From: Varanus komodoensis
Taxonomy: Eukaryota; Chordata; Lepidosauria; Squamata; Varanidae
Reading direction: 5' to 3'
Assembly (NCBI RefSeq): GCF_004798865.1
Contig: NW_025335268.1
Coordinates: 59,338,374 to 59,402,373 of the forward strand
Length of the DNA: 64,000 bases
In this document: positions 34,185-47,084 of the stretch, piece by piece
Numbering within the stretch: the first letter of the stretch is position 1
How the letters are laid out: each line of letters starts with the position of its first letter
Program-made: the position numbers and the translations under genes
The notes under the pieces: model-generated
Told to the model about the DNA's origin: nothing
The model's input: the letters and a program-made list of their open reading frames with translations, nothing else
The model's database searches: none

Positions 34185-37100
34185 AATTAAATCATCTCCT
34201 GTATAAAGATGGGCAATTGCAACGGTCAGTCTGCAACTGCAGAATCACAAAGGTAACTCATCTTTTTAAAAGTTCTTGGCATGGTCTACACCAGTTTTTC
34301 TGCTACTGCCCCAAATAATCCTATGGCACACAATATTGTCTGTATTACGTTTCTGTAGCATTTTCCTTGGTGCTTTATTCCAGCATTTCCTTTACTACTT
34401 TAATGCTGACTTTACTCCATAATGATTCACTTGTGCAGCATGTGATCATGTGTGTATTCACCTGATGCTGTCTTGTGGCCAAAAGTTTCGTTAGGTAAGA
34501 TAGCCATTTATTTTCAAGGGGTACAGAAAATCTTTTCAGTGTTAGCATGTTCTCTAAGGAGTTTTAAGGAGAGTTTGCCATCACTTTTACTTGTGTTGAT
34601 CTGTGGTCATTGATGGTGTTCCTTGGGAGTTTTACTTTTTTGTTATAGAACAGTCCTGTGCAGCTCTGCAGTTGTGAACCACAAAAATCCTCATCATAAC
34701 CCCAGAGCAGTGAATTAACTAGCATTCCAGTACTGCCAGGCATGCTTTAACTTAACATGTATGGTTATGGCTTGCCTCAAGTGGTTTTTATTTAATATTG
34801 TTCTTTGAAAATGTCAATGTGACAGTGCAGTCCACTTTCCAGCCTCTGTCTTCGTGCTTTCCCGAAGTGAAAGATAACATGCACACTTACTTCTTGCATG
34901 TAAGTTGTCATTCTAGACAGAGTAGATCCTGATCCCATTTTAAAGGTGATGCCAAGCTGGATCCTGGAGGCAGGAGAACATTAGCCAAAATCTAGCTGAC
35001 AGTGACACTGAGCAAGAAAAAAGAATAGCAAGCAAGCAGATAATAGATTGGAAAGAGCAGATTGGTTTCTTCATGAACTACATGCTTTGGAATGCAGGGC
35101 CAGTTGACAATATGTTTATCTCCTTCCACCAATACAGGAAATAATATGTTAAAACACTTCCCCTCTCTGCTCTGTAATGATTAACCATCCAATGAGAAAG
35201 GATCGTGTAGTGTTTCTTCATAAGCGTGCAGGGACACACGCTTCCTTTCCATACAGTCAGTGAACGTTTGAGCAATGCGTGAATGAAGAATGGGGTTTTA
35301 GCAAAGGAATCATACCTGTGTACTTCGTGCATGAACATTGTCTTCCGGAATGTACTATATGAATTGGGTGAGGTAAAAGTAGAGCAATCATCTTCTAGGT
35401 ATGGCTTATCTGTTCCCCTCAAACCCCTTTTTCCTGTTTCTAGGAACAAGCATCATTGCTGTGGCAACCACACTCGAAAAGAATCCTGATGTGGAGCCAG
35501 GTATTTTTAAAATGCTGTCTGAAATGACATGATGATGACACCAGGAACATACTCTCTGAGTAGCACTGTGGGGATAATGTGCCATTTGCTATAAATGAAA
35601 ATACTGTTAGTAAGGAGAAATAAATTGCATAAGGATGCATTTTTCTCCTTGGGGGAGCATAAGGATGGTTGTTGACATTCTAGAAACCCCATGTACTCTG
35701 CATGCATATTTCTCCCCGCACTGTCTTTATGATTTGCACCCATGTCTGTATGTTTGGGAACACGAGTCCACAGGTATGGCCTTAGGAATAGTGCTAAGAG
35801 CATTGTCATCACTAGTCCATTTATGTACACATTTCTTCCTGCTCTTCCGAATTTATGCCTGGATAATCCTGTCCAGGCTGCAACATAACATACATGACAA
35901 GGTAGTCACCCCCACACCCCATCATTAGTGCAGATGACAAGCATGTTAACCATACATGTCATTCCCTGTTTACTTCTGCTGCTGTCCTGCCTTTTTCAGA
36001 TCCAGGAATTCCAGACCACAAGGCCACACTGCTTGTTGCCAGCAAGGGAATGACTGCAAGGCAAAATCACAAGAACTGGAAAGCTAGAAATGACATGACT
36101 GGGTCCTTCAAGAAGCCATACACAGCTGAGGATGAATGGCTGCTGTCAGTAATGCAGTGGGACACTGAGGTTTTCCCTAGATACCTTTTAATGTCTGAAT
36201 AGAAGGAAGAAGCAATTAGCCAGGACTGCAGAGCTTTGATTAAATCTGTTTATAACCTTACAAGCAAGTGCTCCAGGTGCTAGTGAACAGAATCCCCAAA
36301 GTGTCAGTGTGACCTGCAGAACAGTCTTAGACCTGAGGCTTCCCCTAAGAATGGTCACTGGACAGTTGTGGTGACTGTACAATGGCGCCTACCCCGGGTG
36401 CAGTCCTGGGAATCCCACCCACCCACCAGGGTCAGCCTGCAGTGTGAACGGGTCTTTCCACCACCACAGTCCTTCCCTATCAGATCATGCCACTCCTTGA
36501 AAAATCTCACTGTTATTCTTCCAGCTCCAGAGTCAGAGAATTTTGGTATGACTAAATTCTCCATTACCTTAGTTTCAACATGCCTAGGGTTTTTCAGAAA
36601 TAGTTCTACAGTTTGCGTGCATGTTTAAAGAAATGATAAATGGATACTATTAAAATAAAATTGACTGTACAAAATAATACTTCATTGTAATGCTTGCATA
36701 ATAAAGTTACTGGACATGAATGTCACAAAATATAAAAACAGGAAGATGTATTTCCCTATGGATTTATTTTAGAGTATTTCAGTGTAAACCGAGGAGGCTT
36801 CTGTAATGCCCCTCTGCTCATAGCAACAGGTCCTTGGTTATAGTATGGATAGTGTCTCAGCACACAAGCCGATGCATCAATGTTCAGATTCAATGCTTTA
36901 TCATAAGGGTTTATTTCTCTTCTCATGTGTAATTAACACAAACAAATACATTATTGTGGAAACTCAGGATTGGACAGGTTTATCAGAGAACCCACGGCAC
37001 TCGTTTCCATTCATCGATGTGTCTCACTGGAGTCTGTTCTGCAGGCACATCTGGATAGCCTGTTCTTTTCCTGCCCCAGCCAGCCCCTTCACCCCCTCTG

Positions 37101-38530
37101 CTGGTCCAGCTCCTCCTTCCTTTTCTTGGACTGCTGCCGCCTCCTCTTCCTTCTCCTTCCCGCTCCAGCTGAGCTCTCCCACAATAGGAGCAGAAAGACC
37201 TCAGATCTCTAGGATGAGATCAGGGTCCAGGAAAATCAATTTGATGCATATAGCATTGTGCTGCAATGCAGTTATGTTCGATTTCTGTAACAATCCAGTC
37301 TTTAAAACACCTGCCAGTTTCTGACAGCTTTCAACCACTCATACTTGGGTGACAAAAGCACAGCTGTGTTTTCACTTCAAAATCCTTACTGATCACTGTT
37401 TTTGCCAACAGAGGTTTTCTGGAGATCACTTCTGTAGCAATCTATATCGTGCAACTTTCAGCTGGCTGTCAGTCCACCCAAGCTGGTACGTGTAGTTCAT
37501 AAATACAAAACAGAAAGCTATGCTTGATTGCACCACCAAATTTGGTGTGTGGAATGGCACCAAATGGCACAATTGGAATAAGTGCAGGCCATTATCATTC
37601 TTATCAGAGGATACCAGGAAAGGTACTAATTAATCAGTGGGAGAAAACACATAGGGCATATTGTTGCTTCAAATTTCTCTTTCCATAATGTGAGAAAGCA
37701 GAGCACATCCCTGATGCAAACAGTGCTGGCAGGTCTGTAGCACCTCCCCTTTGCTGCGACCTCAGACTCAAGCTGAACGCAAGCCCAAACAGCCGAAATA
37801 AAAAATCACTACAGCAATAGCCTCATGCTTCCAGTCTTGTACATGTGCAAGGCAATTTAGGAAAAAACAATAACCCTGTAGCCAAAGTGAATTGCTGGTA
37901 TATGTGACATTATGGCAAACCATAATGTTCTAATAGATAATCACAAATTTCGTCCAGCTAGCAACATCTAGAATTAGCACTATGGAGTTTATCTGTAGAT
38001 GCAAACAGAATGAAAACTAAATTTCCCATAACTGGGCTTACTGTGTGTGTGCTATGAATGTGGAATGTGGGTAAAGCTGCACAGCGATGACACCTTGACA
38101 ATGGGTGTAGATCCCTCCCCCTGGTGTTAATGGAAAACTGGCTTTTTAGAGATAATGCACTTTCTGACTCACAAGGGTAGGCTTCTCTGTGGTCCTATGT
38201 ATGGGGAAGAGCCATCTGCAAAGTGCTTTTCTTCAGAGGTAGGTTATACTTCATTCCAAGACAGCAAGTAGTGACAAGATGGGCCCACAAGGCTGGAGAA
38301 GTGTGCTTGAGCTCATTTTTCTTTTGATCCTTCTGCTGGAATCTTGGGCAAGCAGATTTTTCTGATGCTCTGTTGAACAGAACAGTTTGTCATAAGGAGT
38401 ACCTAAGGCCAATTGCTCAGCCTCCAATAGCCAAACAGAAGTTTTAAATATTCTCCAGTGATAAATTTGTATAAGGGGTAATAACAAATCAACATGTAAA
38501 CTCCCCAGTGGGAAGGCAGAATTCAAGCAA
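34185..38530. other. Long stretch without supported gene
   Basis: Several 60-160 codon frames occur (35078-35449 minus, 35507-35830 minus, 36845-37324 plus). All overlap others on the opposite strand and none carries a domain, signal peptide or repeated motif that I recognise. I see no dense repeat either. It is plausible unique intergenic or intronic DNA, and conserved non-coding elements cannot be recognised by eye. Confidence 0.4.
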
Positions 38531-38532
38531 TA

Positions 38533-38622
38533 TGGATCTCCAGATGTTTGGCTCCAGACCCTATCAGCTGGGTAAGATAAGAGAGAAGACAAGAGATGTA
38601 GGCCAAAACATCTGGATTGCCA
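38533..38622. mobile_element. Fold-back (MITE-like) element
   Basis: The left arm ATGGATCTCCAGATGTTTGG and the right arm CCAAAACATCTGGATTGCC form an inverted repeat (the right arm reversed is GGCAATCCAGATGTTTTGG) around a centre with CCCTATCAGCTGG and AGAGATGTAGG. Same family as 48505 and 53592. Confidence 0.65.
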
Positions 38623-38726
38623 CAACTTTCCTAACCCTGACAGTACTGCTTTCTGCCTTAGGCCTTTCAGGGCCTACAGAGGAATCTGGCATGACTGAAG
38701 TGAAGGTAGCAAGAAGCTTAGCTTTG

Positions 38727-38747
38727 AAATAAAATAAAATAAAATAA
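38727..38747. repeat. (AAAAT)n short tandem repeat
   Basis: About four AAAAT units, followed by an A-rich AACAAAACAAAAC run. Confidence 0.8.
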
Positions 38748-39239
38748 GCAACAAAACAAAACAGTACCACTAGTGTGATCTGATCCTGATCTGGCCAGCT
38801 GTCAAGATATGCAACCTGGATGGGAACAATTCTGTGCTATGCTCTGATAAACAGAAAGGGCAAATGGGAAACAAGGCAGTTTTCTGTGAAGAACTTCTGC
38901 CACACTATTTTCTGTAATGATGCCTATGATAGCAAAGCCATCTGCAGAGCTGAGCCAAGATATTTTCTGAGACACACAATATGGCTTCCCACTCAGCAAT
39001 CTCACAGAAACTGAACAGACTTCAACAAGAGCTGTGGAACAACAATTGCTACCATACCCACCAGCTAAGGGAATGCAAGGCAGGCCATTCTCACACACAT
39101 TTGTCCAGGAAACCTCCTGCCTGGGGCTCTCTGCCCACCCCATCCACAGCTTGAGGAGCCTGTCTAACTTTGCCTAATGGCAGGATGGCCTCAGGCCATT
39201 GTGAGACACACTGCTTAGACTCTGCTCTGTCCAGCCATG

Positions 39240-39400
39240 TCAACTTTATTGCAGGAAAAAACCCAACAAATTGTCCTGTGGCGTCTTAAAGACTAATAAA
39301 CATAGTATGGCACAAGCTTTCACAGACTGAAGTCCACACTGATCCTCGCTGTTTTTACCCCACAACGTGATTCCTCATCATTTCTTTTGTGCCATCTCAT
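39240..39400. repeat. Unclassified interspersed repeat
   Basis: CAACAAATTGTCCTGTGGCG, TCTTAAAGACTAATAAACAT, GTATGGCACAAGCTTTCACA and GACTGAAGTCCACACTGATC match a repeat I know from reptile genomes (…CTGTGGCACCTTAAAGACTAACA…GCATAAGCTTTCGTGG…). Its class is not evident from this fragment. Confidence 0.5.
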
Positions 39401-40489
39401 TTGTCAGCACAGAAAAATTTGCTGACGGTGATAAACATCGTAGAAGGCCAACACTACTTTTATACTTTGGCAATCTCTGTGAATACTGGAAAAGATATTT
39501 TTGTGTTGACCTCCTTGCATAGGGCTGTATTCTTGTGTTATTTTCTTTGACTGTGACTTGCTGTTAAATGAGTAATGATATTGGAACATGAGCAAATAGT
39601 AAGATTGTGACAACAACCCATTTAAAATGCCCTTTTTCCCTTCTGTGACCATGAAACATTATCTGAAATCTGAAAACAATTATTGCGAAAGTACTTGGAA
39701 AGGCTTTCATGTAAGTGACTAGTCACATAAAAAGCAAACTCACCATTTCATTTGGTGTATGAAAACTTCTCTGTACTTTGGTTGCTCAGAGTTGCATGCA
39801 TAATCTGTACAGGATTTTCATCTTGCTGAAAATAACAACATTTGAATAAAACAAAACATTGTTTTATATCACTTAATTGTCTTTGGGATTGTTGATATAT
39901 TTTAATGTGGATTATGTTAGCTGTTAGAAGTATTACCAAATGAAAAATAAACCTTCCTTTTTGTGTGTGAATAAGCCAAAGCAACACCCACATCCAAAAT
40001 GTAAACTGTAGTGTAAAATCTACAAAACTATTGTTACAACACCAGGGATGCAAAAATTAACTAGTCAATATTTCTTTTGTGTGATACATATATAGGACTA
40101 TGCTTGTTCACTGTTTACTGAAAGGCTGCCATGTATAAGGTAGAAACACTATATTATCTGTATTTCCTAGGAAGAAGGGCTTCTGTGGGACGAACAAAGC
40201 AAAAACAGCCTTGGGTAAACTTCAATCCAATCCTTGGATAAACTTTTTCCTGTAAACTGTTGATGAGAATCAATGAAATGCAGTTTTCTGGAATACTTAA
40301 CTCCATTCGTTGGCCAAATACATGATTATGTTACCTCCCCTGCTACCTCTTCTTCATTAGGGTAACCAGTTAACTTCAGTAGTAGGAATTCCTAAATACT
40401 GGAAGCAGCCAGGTTCACCTGATCAATAGGAAAAAGAAGCCAGGGTGGCTGTGTTTTCTGTCCTCCATGCCTGCTGGTTCCATGTTGAA

Positions 40490-40800
40490 TGATGTGCGGA
40501 CTTACCCTGGGGCATTCAGGTTGCCTTGACATCTGAACCTCGGGAGGAGGTGCGTGGTGGGCAGGTGGGGTGACTTCCAAACTATCCTAGAACCCTGCAA
40601 CAAACTGTGGGCTCTGGGGTGCTTTGGAAGCCACTCTACTGTGTACCTTGCTGGGTTTGGATGACATGGCAAATGACAAGAGGGCAGTTAGGCAAATCAT
40701 GCAGTGTAGGACCAGCACAAGCAAGACGGGGAAAAGAAGGCACTGGGGCTTCTTCTCCCTGGGGATCTTGCAAACTCAGCAATTGTGAACCTAAACTGAA
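40490..40800. repeat. Diverged repeat related to 49505-49800
   Basis: CTCTGGGGTGCTTTGGAAGC, CACTCTACTGTGTACC, GCTGGGTTTGGATGACATGG and GGCAAATCATGCAGTGT align in order with TTTTGGGGTGGTTTTGGTGC, CACCCTTCACTGCAGGCC, CTGGGTTGGGATGACATGG and GATGTGCAACTGGCATG at 49560-49670. Two diverged copies in one window imply an interspersed family. I cannot assign a class. A CCAAAACCACC/GGTGGTTTTGG inverted repeat in the other copy hints at a DNA element. Confidence 0.45.
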
Positions 40801-40849
40801 GAAATCCCTTGATGCTCCCCCTCCCTGCCCAGTAGAAGGGCCAAATTAG

Positions 40850-42855
40850 ATATTCAATCTGTACTGAATATTAGATATTCAATCTGTATTTGCATTTAAC
40901 CTACATGCTTTTTAAAATGCAAACAGCAACCACTGGAGGCTAGGCAGGCTGGTACCTGCCAGGTTCCCAGGAAGCAGGAAGGGAGAGCTCAATTCTTGCT
41001 TTCCTTGCTGCAGCCCTGACACAAAACAGCTCCCTGGAGAGGGTAGCTAGACCAGACGGATGATGGCTGCCAAGCAAGCCTGCCTAGTCAGAAGTGATCT
41101 AAAGAGGGGTGCGGGAGAGAAATGGCAGGGTTGGGAAGCAGGAGGAAAGGCAACGCAAAGGGGGAGCAGGGCTCGATGCTAGGGAAGGGGAAGCAGAAGG
41201 AAGGGGAAGAGGGCAATGGCAAGGCAAAGGGGTGCAGGAGAGCCAAGGCAAGGCTAGACGCCTGCCTTGGAAGGGAGAGAAAGAAGTACTCTGGAAAGCT
41301 TTCTGCCAAGAATAACTTAGAAGGTGGAAGGCAGGGGAGGGCTTCGTGGGCCGTGCTGGAGGGCATGGCCCCAGCTGTGGGCACTCGTTGGGGACTGAAC
41401 AGTCTGCAATGGGAAGTGGTGAGTGGGTGAGCATTCCTGCTCCTTGAAGAAAAGAAGACTTGACACAATCAACAAAGAACAACACTGTAGAAGAAGGAGA
41501 GGGTGTTGGGACAAAGTTTACACTAGCCCTAAGGATTTCCCCCCTTCTTTAAGGTAGCCCCATTGCAGTTTGGGAAATCTGGTCTTTAGAATCTTCATGT
41601 TCATGGAGCCCAATCCACATCCAAACGCTGCAAATTCACTTGCAAACATTAATTAAAGTGAAACTCAAACCACCCTGTAATTATTATACCAGTGGTTCAC
41701 ATAAAGATTACTTTATGTCAGATTACTAGTCTATCTTTAGATGGCTGTGCTAGGCACTGTACAAACACACAGCAGCAATCAGCATGACGTGCGTTACAGC
41801 TCTGGAAGGGGCTGGACTGAGCAAGGCAGGAGTTAGCAAGGGTGGCAAATTAAATCAGAAAGGAATGGTGCTCTAGCTGTCTTCTGACCTCTTTCATGCT
41901 CAGAGATTATGGGACTGTTGGAAGGTAGGGAGATGATCTGTAGAAATGCCTCTATTAGCAAACCAGGAGATGGATTTTGAAGACACATCAGGCAAAAAGT
42001 GAAGTCAGAGATGGAGAAATGAAATCCACAAGAGGTGATTGGAATGCCTTCAGAGAAAAGGCTAGTAGTTATAATTTGTACGTGCGGCTACCTGGGACAA
42101 TCTGTCTCAGATGACCTGGAGAAAGGATACCCAATGAGGAAACGAAATTTCATGTTGACTCCCAGATTCCACAGTGCATTTTCATGTAGAGGCTCTTTGC
42201 CAATATTACTCTGAACTGGAAAGTGTATCGGGTTTACCAGGAAAATACTGAGAAACCAAACAATGACATGTTTTCCATCTGTACTGGGAAAAAAATGTGA
42301 TTTCAGAGGTGGCTAACCTGTGACTGGAAAGGAGCTAAAATCCCCTCAGCACATCCTGCTTTTTCAAACACCCACCATCGTGTGATATGCAGAATTCTTA
42401 AAAGCATAAACTAGAGCAACATTCTGCAGCTAAAGATATCACTGTGGAATTTTATGTTTGCTTTAGGAGAATGAGATCACACTCGTTGTATTAGGATGTT
42501 ACCCAGGTTACATGCATGTACACTAAAGGCACATCAAGGACAAGCTGCTGGATGCCACCCTAGGAGAATAGGAACATTTTTTATAGTGGGCTGGACCCCT
42601 GGTTCCTCTGGGCAATGCTGACTGGCAGTGGCTTCCATATTCAGAGCGGGTGCTTGACCACACAACTGCAGTCCTTCCACACACTTCCTGTGTTTTGCCA
42701 TAATCCATGAAAGCTCATGAGTGTGCAGTGGTACCTGTGTAGGCTGTGTCTGCATTGTCTCTTGCGACACCCGCAGAACCTTCATGTGTGCACTTTGTTC
42801 ACAAGTAAGTGTGTATAAACAATGTCAAGCACATACAGGGAGGGTTGAGCAGGGC
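40850..42855. other. No supported gene; purine-rich stretch 41105-41300
   Basis: The purine-rich plus strand at 41105-41300 produces several overlapping frames on both strands (to 128 codons, 41088-41485) that read as Gly-Lys-Arg-Glu or Pro-Leu-Ser-Phe mixtures in more than one phase. This compositional openness, without domain content, argues against a gene. Confidence 0.45.
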
Positions 42856-42859
42856 AGGT

Positions 42860-42990
42860 AGATGTGATCCTAGGTCTAACTGTCTTAGGGAGATGGAGCC
42901 AACAGGGTGACTTTGGGCCAGTCACAGACCTTCAGCCCAACCCACCTCACAGGGCTGTTGTTGTGGGGAGCAGGAGGAGGAAAATGATGC
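42860..42990 (+). mobile_element. MIR-like SINE, plus strand
   Basis: GATCCTAGGTCTAACTG, then GGGTGACTTTGGGCCAGTCA, CAGACCTTCAGCCCAACCCA and CCTCACAGGGCTGTTGTTGT are the MIR-like family in sense orientation (GGTGACCTTGGGCCAGTCAC... TCAGCCTAACCTACCTCACAGGG). The head is degraded and the L2-like tail is missing. Confidence 0.7.
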
Positions 42991-43512
42991 AAGATGCTCA
43001 GTGCAGCCCTCCAACAGTTGTCCAGATGTCGTTTCCCTGCCCGCTGACATGTGAACACCAGTTATATGGTAGTCTTCCGCCATTGGTGTATTCCAAAAGA
43101 TGCTACATGGCTGAATCATGAAGATTGAAGGCTTTGCTATTTGCAGACCATTGAGCTAAAATATGCTTGAATTTTGGCTTCATCCCTTTTGCATTTGGTC
43201 TAAGCCACCACTTGAACAGCTCAAGAGCTTCTCTGAAATGGAATTTGGCACCTTGTACACCCTACAAAAATTCTTTGCACAGAGGGCAACCTAGGGACAC
43301 CCTTCAAAATGTATTGCACATGGAGAAATGAAGGAGTAGTGAAGCTGTGACTAAAAAAACACTGAACAATTATTAAAAAGGGAGCAACCTACAAAAGGAG
43401 GGAGCAATTTGTAGAAGGCCTTTAAAAGCAGAACATACTCTGTGATGAGTCTTTCCATGTTCACTACAAAAGAAGTGTATGCATATAAATTTGAATGTGT
43501 GGTAACATATGA

Positions 43513-43517
<5 letters not shown>

Positions 43518-43567
<50 letters not shown>
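43518..43567. repeat. (CA)25 microsatellite
   Basis: About 50 bases of perfect CA repeat, read as Thr-His or Cys-Val runs in four overlapping false frames. Confidence 0.97.
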
Positions 43568-43568
<1 letters not shown>

Positions 43569-45639
43569 TATTATTATGGAAACCTTGTCTCCACAGTTGT
43601 GCTGAGAGTCTGTGGCTGGCTCAAGGTTGTCCAGAACACTCCATGACTGAGTAGGGCCTAGGACCCCTCTGCCATCCAGGTGCTCTCTGTTCACGGGCAA
43701 GTTCAAGGCTTCTCTCCCCTCTCATGGCTCCTTTTCCTTAAATCAGATATGGACTGGAGAGCCCTTCAGACAGAGCACTGTCTTCTGTGCAGTAGGAGAC
43801 CTGGCTGCCCTACCAGACTTTTTCTCAAAACCCAACTGGTCGTTGGAGGTTCTCTGGTTCCAATGGGATGCTTAATCAATAACATGCTTCAGTTCCTTCC
43901 CCTTGTGCAACAGTTCCTCTGACTGCCACCCTGGTACAGCACTATGGTTGCAGGCCTTCTGTTTCTGAGAATGCTGCTCATAATCAGAAGCTATCTGTTT
44001 TCTTTAAAAAAATGAACTCATCAGTTCTGTTTCTGGGGATTGAGCATTACTAGTGATATAAGAAATGACCAGAACTACACAGTGTTCTCAAGATGGTATA
44101 ATCATTAAAAACAACCACCACACCTCGGGGTTTGGGTGGTTTCAACATGCACAATCTCTCTCTCTCTCTCTGGGATTTCTGCTCAGTTGCAGAAAGATGT
44201 GCTCATTGCAAGAAATGTTCTGAAGGAGTCACTTTAGGAGGTTCTGATTTCTCCTGTTTAATGAAAATCACTTCAGCTCCAGGGAGGAAGATTCGCTTTG
44301 CAAAAGCAACTTGCACAACCCTTCTTTCAACATAAAGCCTGTTTTTACTTGTGTCATTCAGAAATTCCTCGGTAGTTTTTCAAACTGAGGTTACATAAGG
44401 AGAGTTGGAAAGGAAGGAGGTTTTACTACTGTACATGCAGCCAAGCAACATTTAAATATTTAGTGCATTAGCACAAGGACAGCCGGGTTACTTAAGTTGA
44501 ACTATCTGTACATAATAAGCCGGATGATTTCTATCTCCATAATTTCCTTCTGCCACTGATTTTTATGGGAAATAGATGGGTTCTCATCTGCTGAACTTGC
44601 TTGGCACTGCTGTACTTGCACCATAGGGTTGGGCAACTTGCCCCAGGGCCACATCCCTGCTGTCCTCAGAAAGGCTGCTACTATGGCCACATTTGCATTC
44701 CGCTCCCCAGTAATTTTGCTTGGAAACAAGGGGAGTGCAGGCCTTATTTACACAGAGACTCATGCTTCCTGGAGCTGGGCAGCTCCCCAGAGGCCTGGTT
44801 GTCCAGCAAAAGCATGTTGAGGATGCCCTCACCCGTGGCAGGCTTAATGGAGCAATAGCAAAATCACGGGTGGGCATCACAACCAGGTTAATGGGTCACA
44901 TATTGACAAGTCTGTACCAAACCGAGCAGGTGCGATGGTCCCTCTTTTTTCTGCTCACCACTCCAGGATCTGTGTAGCTGTGGATCAGTATATAAATTTT
45001 CTAAGTAAATAAATACCTACGTAGAATTACATGTTTAATTTAAGAATTTATTAAAATTCTTAATTTAATTTAAATTTAAATTTGATTAAATTTAAAACAA
45101 TTTAAAGAATTGTTAAAGACTTTAATGATCTTTTCAAGCCACAATAGTGTGTTGAAGCAGGGGAGCAAAGTGCCATTGCTTTCACCACTGTGGGACCAAT
45201 GACGTTACTTTCCAGAGTGTCATATGACTGGAAAGTCAGAGAGCATGTGGTAGGCCTAGCGCATGATTATCAGACAGGGACTGGCTTGAGTAGGGTTGTT
45301 TGAGGAATCTGTTTTGGGGCTAGGAATCTGACAGATTCCCAGGGCTTATCTCCCTGGCTTCTGGCCTGCTTTCTCACAGCCACAAGTCTGACTTCCCAGC
45401 AAGCATGCCAAGCATGTGTGTGGGCACCCTCCAGGAAACGAGCCTGAACACTGCTGGGCCAGCTGTGTCCCTCACCCGCTCATGGGGCCTTCAGTCTTTG
45501 TGCTGCAAGTGGTGGGCAAGAAGGTTGCTAGATGGACTTCCTTTTGGTTTGGCTTGCTTCCTAAGCAAGGGCTGAGCACAAGAAGAGGTTTGGCAGACTG
45601 AAGAAGGCCAGATTCTAGGGAAGATCATCGCATCCCTAG

Positions 45640-45700
45640 GTTCAGACACCCACAGGGAACTTTATGGCTGATCAGAGATGTGAACCCAGGTCTCCCTGGC
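45640..45700 (-). mobile_element. MIR-like SINE head fragment
   Basis: GGAACTTTATGGCTGATCAG, AGATGTGAACCCAGGTCTCC and CTGGCCAT resemble the GGCAGAGTGGGGATTCGAAC-CTGGGTCTCCC part of the minus-strand MIR-like SINE. Short and uncertain. Confidence 0.4.
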
Positions 45701-45702
45701 CA

Positions 45703-45729
45703 TAGATAGATAGACAGATAGATAGATGG
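45703..45729. repeat. (GATA)n short tandem repeat
   Basis: About six GATA units with one GACA variant. Confidence 0.9.
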
Positions 45730-45784
45730 AGATCAATGCAGCTGTATGATCCCAGAGAATGAGAAACATAGACATTACGGTGGA

Positions 45785-45968
45785 TGCCCCATGGATTGGG
45801 GTGGAGCACCTGTTTTGCATTCAGAAGGTCCCAGCTTCAACCCCTGGAGTCTCTCAGGTGAAAAAAACCACTGCCTGAAATCCTGAAATGCTGCTTCCAG
45901 CCAGTGTTAGTAATACTGGACTAGATGGACCCACAACTGATTTGGAATACGGCAGCTTGTAAATACAA
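45785..45968 (+). mobile_element. tRNA-headed SINE with CR1/L3-like tail, plus strand
   Basis: The most complete copy. The head contains a pol III A-box-like TTGGGGTGGAGCACC and a B-box-like GCTTCAACCCC. Between them lies GCATTCAGAAGGTCCCA. The body has GAAATGCTGCTTCCAGCCAG and TGTTAGTAATACTGGACTAG, and the tail is ATGGACCCACAACTGATTTG, GAATACGGCAGCTTG. This matches the squamate SINE design GTAGAGCATCTGCTTTGCAT... GGTTCAATCC... CTAGATGGACC... GGCAGCTTC. The internal promoter is decayed. Confidence 0.8.
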
Positions 45969-46545
45969 TTCTACTTACGTTCCATGCAGCAATACTTAAA
46001 TGAATGACATGAGGCTTTTACTTAACTTTGTAATTTGTGAAAGCAGTACCACACTGCTTATCACACTTATTACTCTTTTATCTCACCTACTAAATGAAAA
46101 CACATTTCCAAATATCAAATTAAATTCCCTGGCTATCAATTTTCTCAAGTTCAGGTTTTGGAGCATGAAGGGGTAAACAAGAACAAGGGTGTAAACATTT
46201 TTTTCCAGGAAGTAAATAAGCAGTTGTTTGTAATTTGTTAGTTAGGATCCAAACATACTTTCCTAAGGTTCTTCACCTTAAGTTAAGGTTAATTAACTAC
46301 CTTAACCTTAAGTTAAGTTGGTGCTTCTGTTCCAAAGAATCTCTTGCAACATTCAGCAAACCATTAGATGTTGTCACTGAGAAAATGTACTATGTGCCTT
46401 CAGTGAGAATGTCCATTACTATTACGACAACGGTGTGGAATGTAGCCGTGCAAGTGGGTAGGCCCACAGTGAGCCATGTGCCGCATTACCACTGGAGCAT
46501 CACGGCTTTCCCTTCTGCCATGGACACACCACTGTTTATCTGAGA

Positions 46546-46572
46546 TGTGTGTGTGTGTGTGTGTGTGTGTGT
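46546..46572. repeat. (TG)13 microsatellite
   Basis: About 27 bases of TG repeat. Confidence 0.95.
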
Positions 46573-46794
46573 ATTTCCTGCTTGTGATGCAAGTCATTTT
46601 GAGGACACCACTAAAAAAAACAAAAACATTATAGATCTACGCAGAACCAATACCAGTATTCCAGATCTGGTGCAAACAGTAAAATAATCCCCGAGAACTG
46701 TCATAGAGTTGGACTGATACAACTCCTAAAGCATAGCCACTTGTATGTAAACAGCTATGAACATTTTTGGGAAAAGCAGGGTTCTTATACTGCA

Positions 46795-46870
46795 ACCCAA
46801 AGCATGCCACTTGGAAGTAAAGCTCACTGAGCCAAATGGGGCTTATTTCCAGTAAAGCATGTCATTTTCA
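46795..46870. repeat. Short interspersed repeat (GGGGCTTATTTCC type)
   Basis: GCATGCCACTTGGAAGTAAA, GCTCACTGAGCCAAATGGGG and CTTATTTCCAGTAAAGCATG match a short repeat familiar from squamate genomes (CTTGGAAGTAAGCCCCATTG... AATGGGGCTTACTTCTGAGT). It is close to an inverted repeat: TTGGAAGTAA and TTATTTCCAG face each other. Weaker copies are at 47960-48010 and 52465-52505. Confidence 0.5.
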
Positions 46871-47084
46871 AGAAACCATCAAGGAAAAGATTCGTGGAAG
46901 GGGATAATAGAGAATGAAAACTTCCCTTCCTAAAATGTGAAGATTATCCTTCTACAAAAACCTTTGCACTTAAATGTCTGAGCTTTTGAAGGCTTCTTAG
47001 TGGGGTCAACTCTATGCTGTATGCATTTTCAAAATGGTGCCTACAAAGAAATGTAAGGCGATATGTGTATTTAATTTGGAGTCC

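Larger units (their letters stand above)
43000..45780. other. No supported gene; AT-rich tract and L2-like tail near 45000
   Basis: Contains the CA microsatellite listed separately and an AT-rich stretch (about 45025-45120) of interleaved AATTTAAATTTAAA words. Just left of it, GATCAGTATATAAATTTTC and TAAGTAAATAAATAC (44985-45016) look like an L2-type 3' tail in plus orientation. Frames near 44600-44880 overlap on both strands and have no domain. Confidence 0.4.

Noticed and set aside
41088-41485. Overlapping 126- and 128-codon minus-strand frames
   Set aside because: Purine-rich composition keeps several phases open; the two frames are in different phases over the same bases.
45785-45860. 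A-box and B-box like sequence, possible tRNA gene
   Set aside because: No cloverleaf can be drawn; it is the head of a tRNA-derived SINE with body and LINE-like tail.
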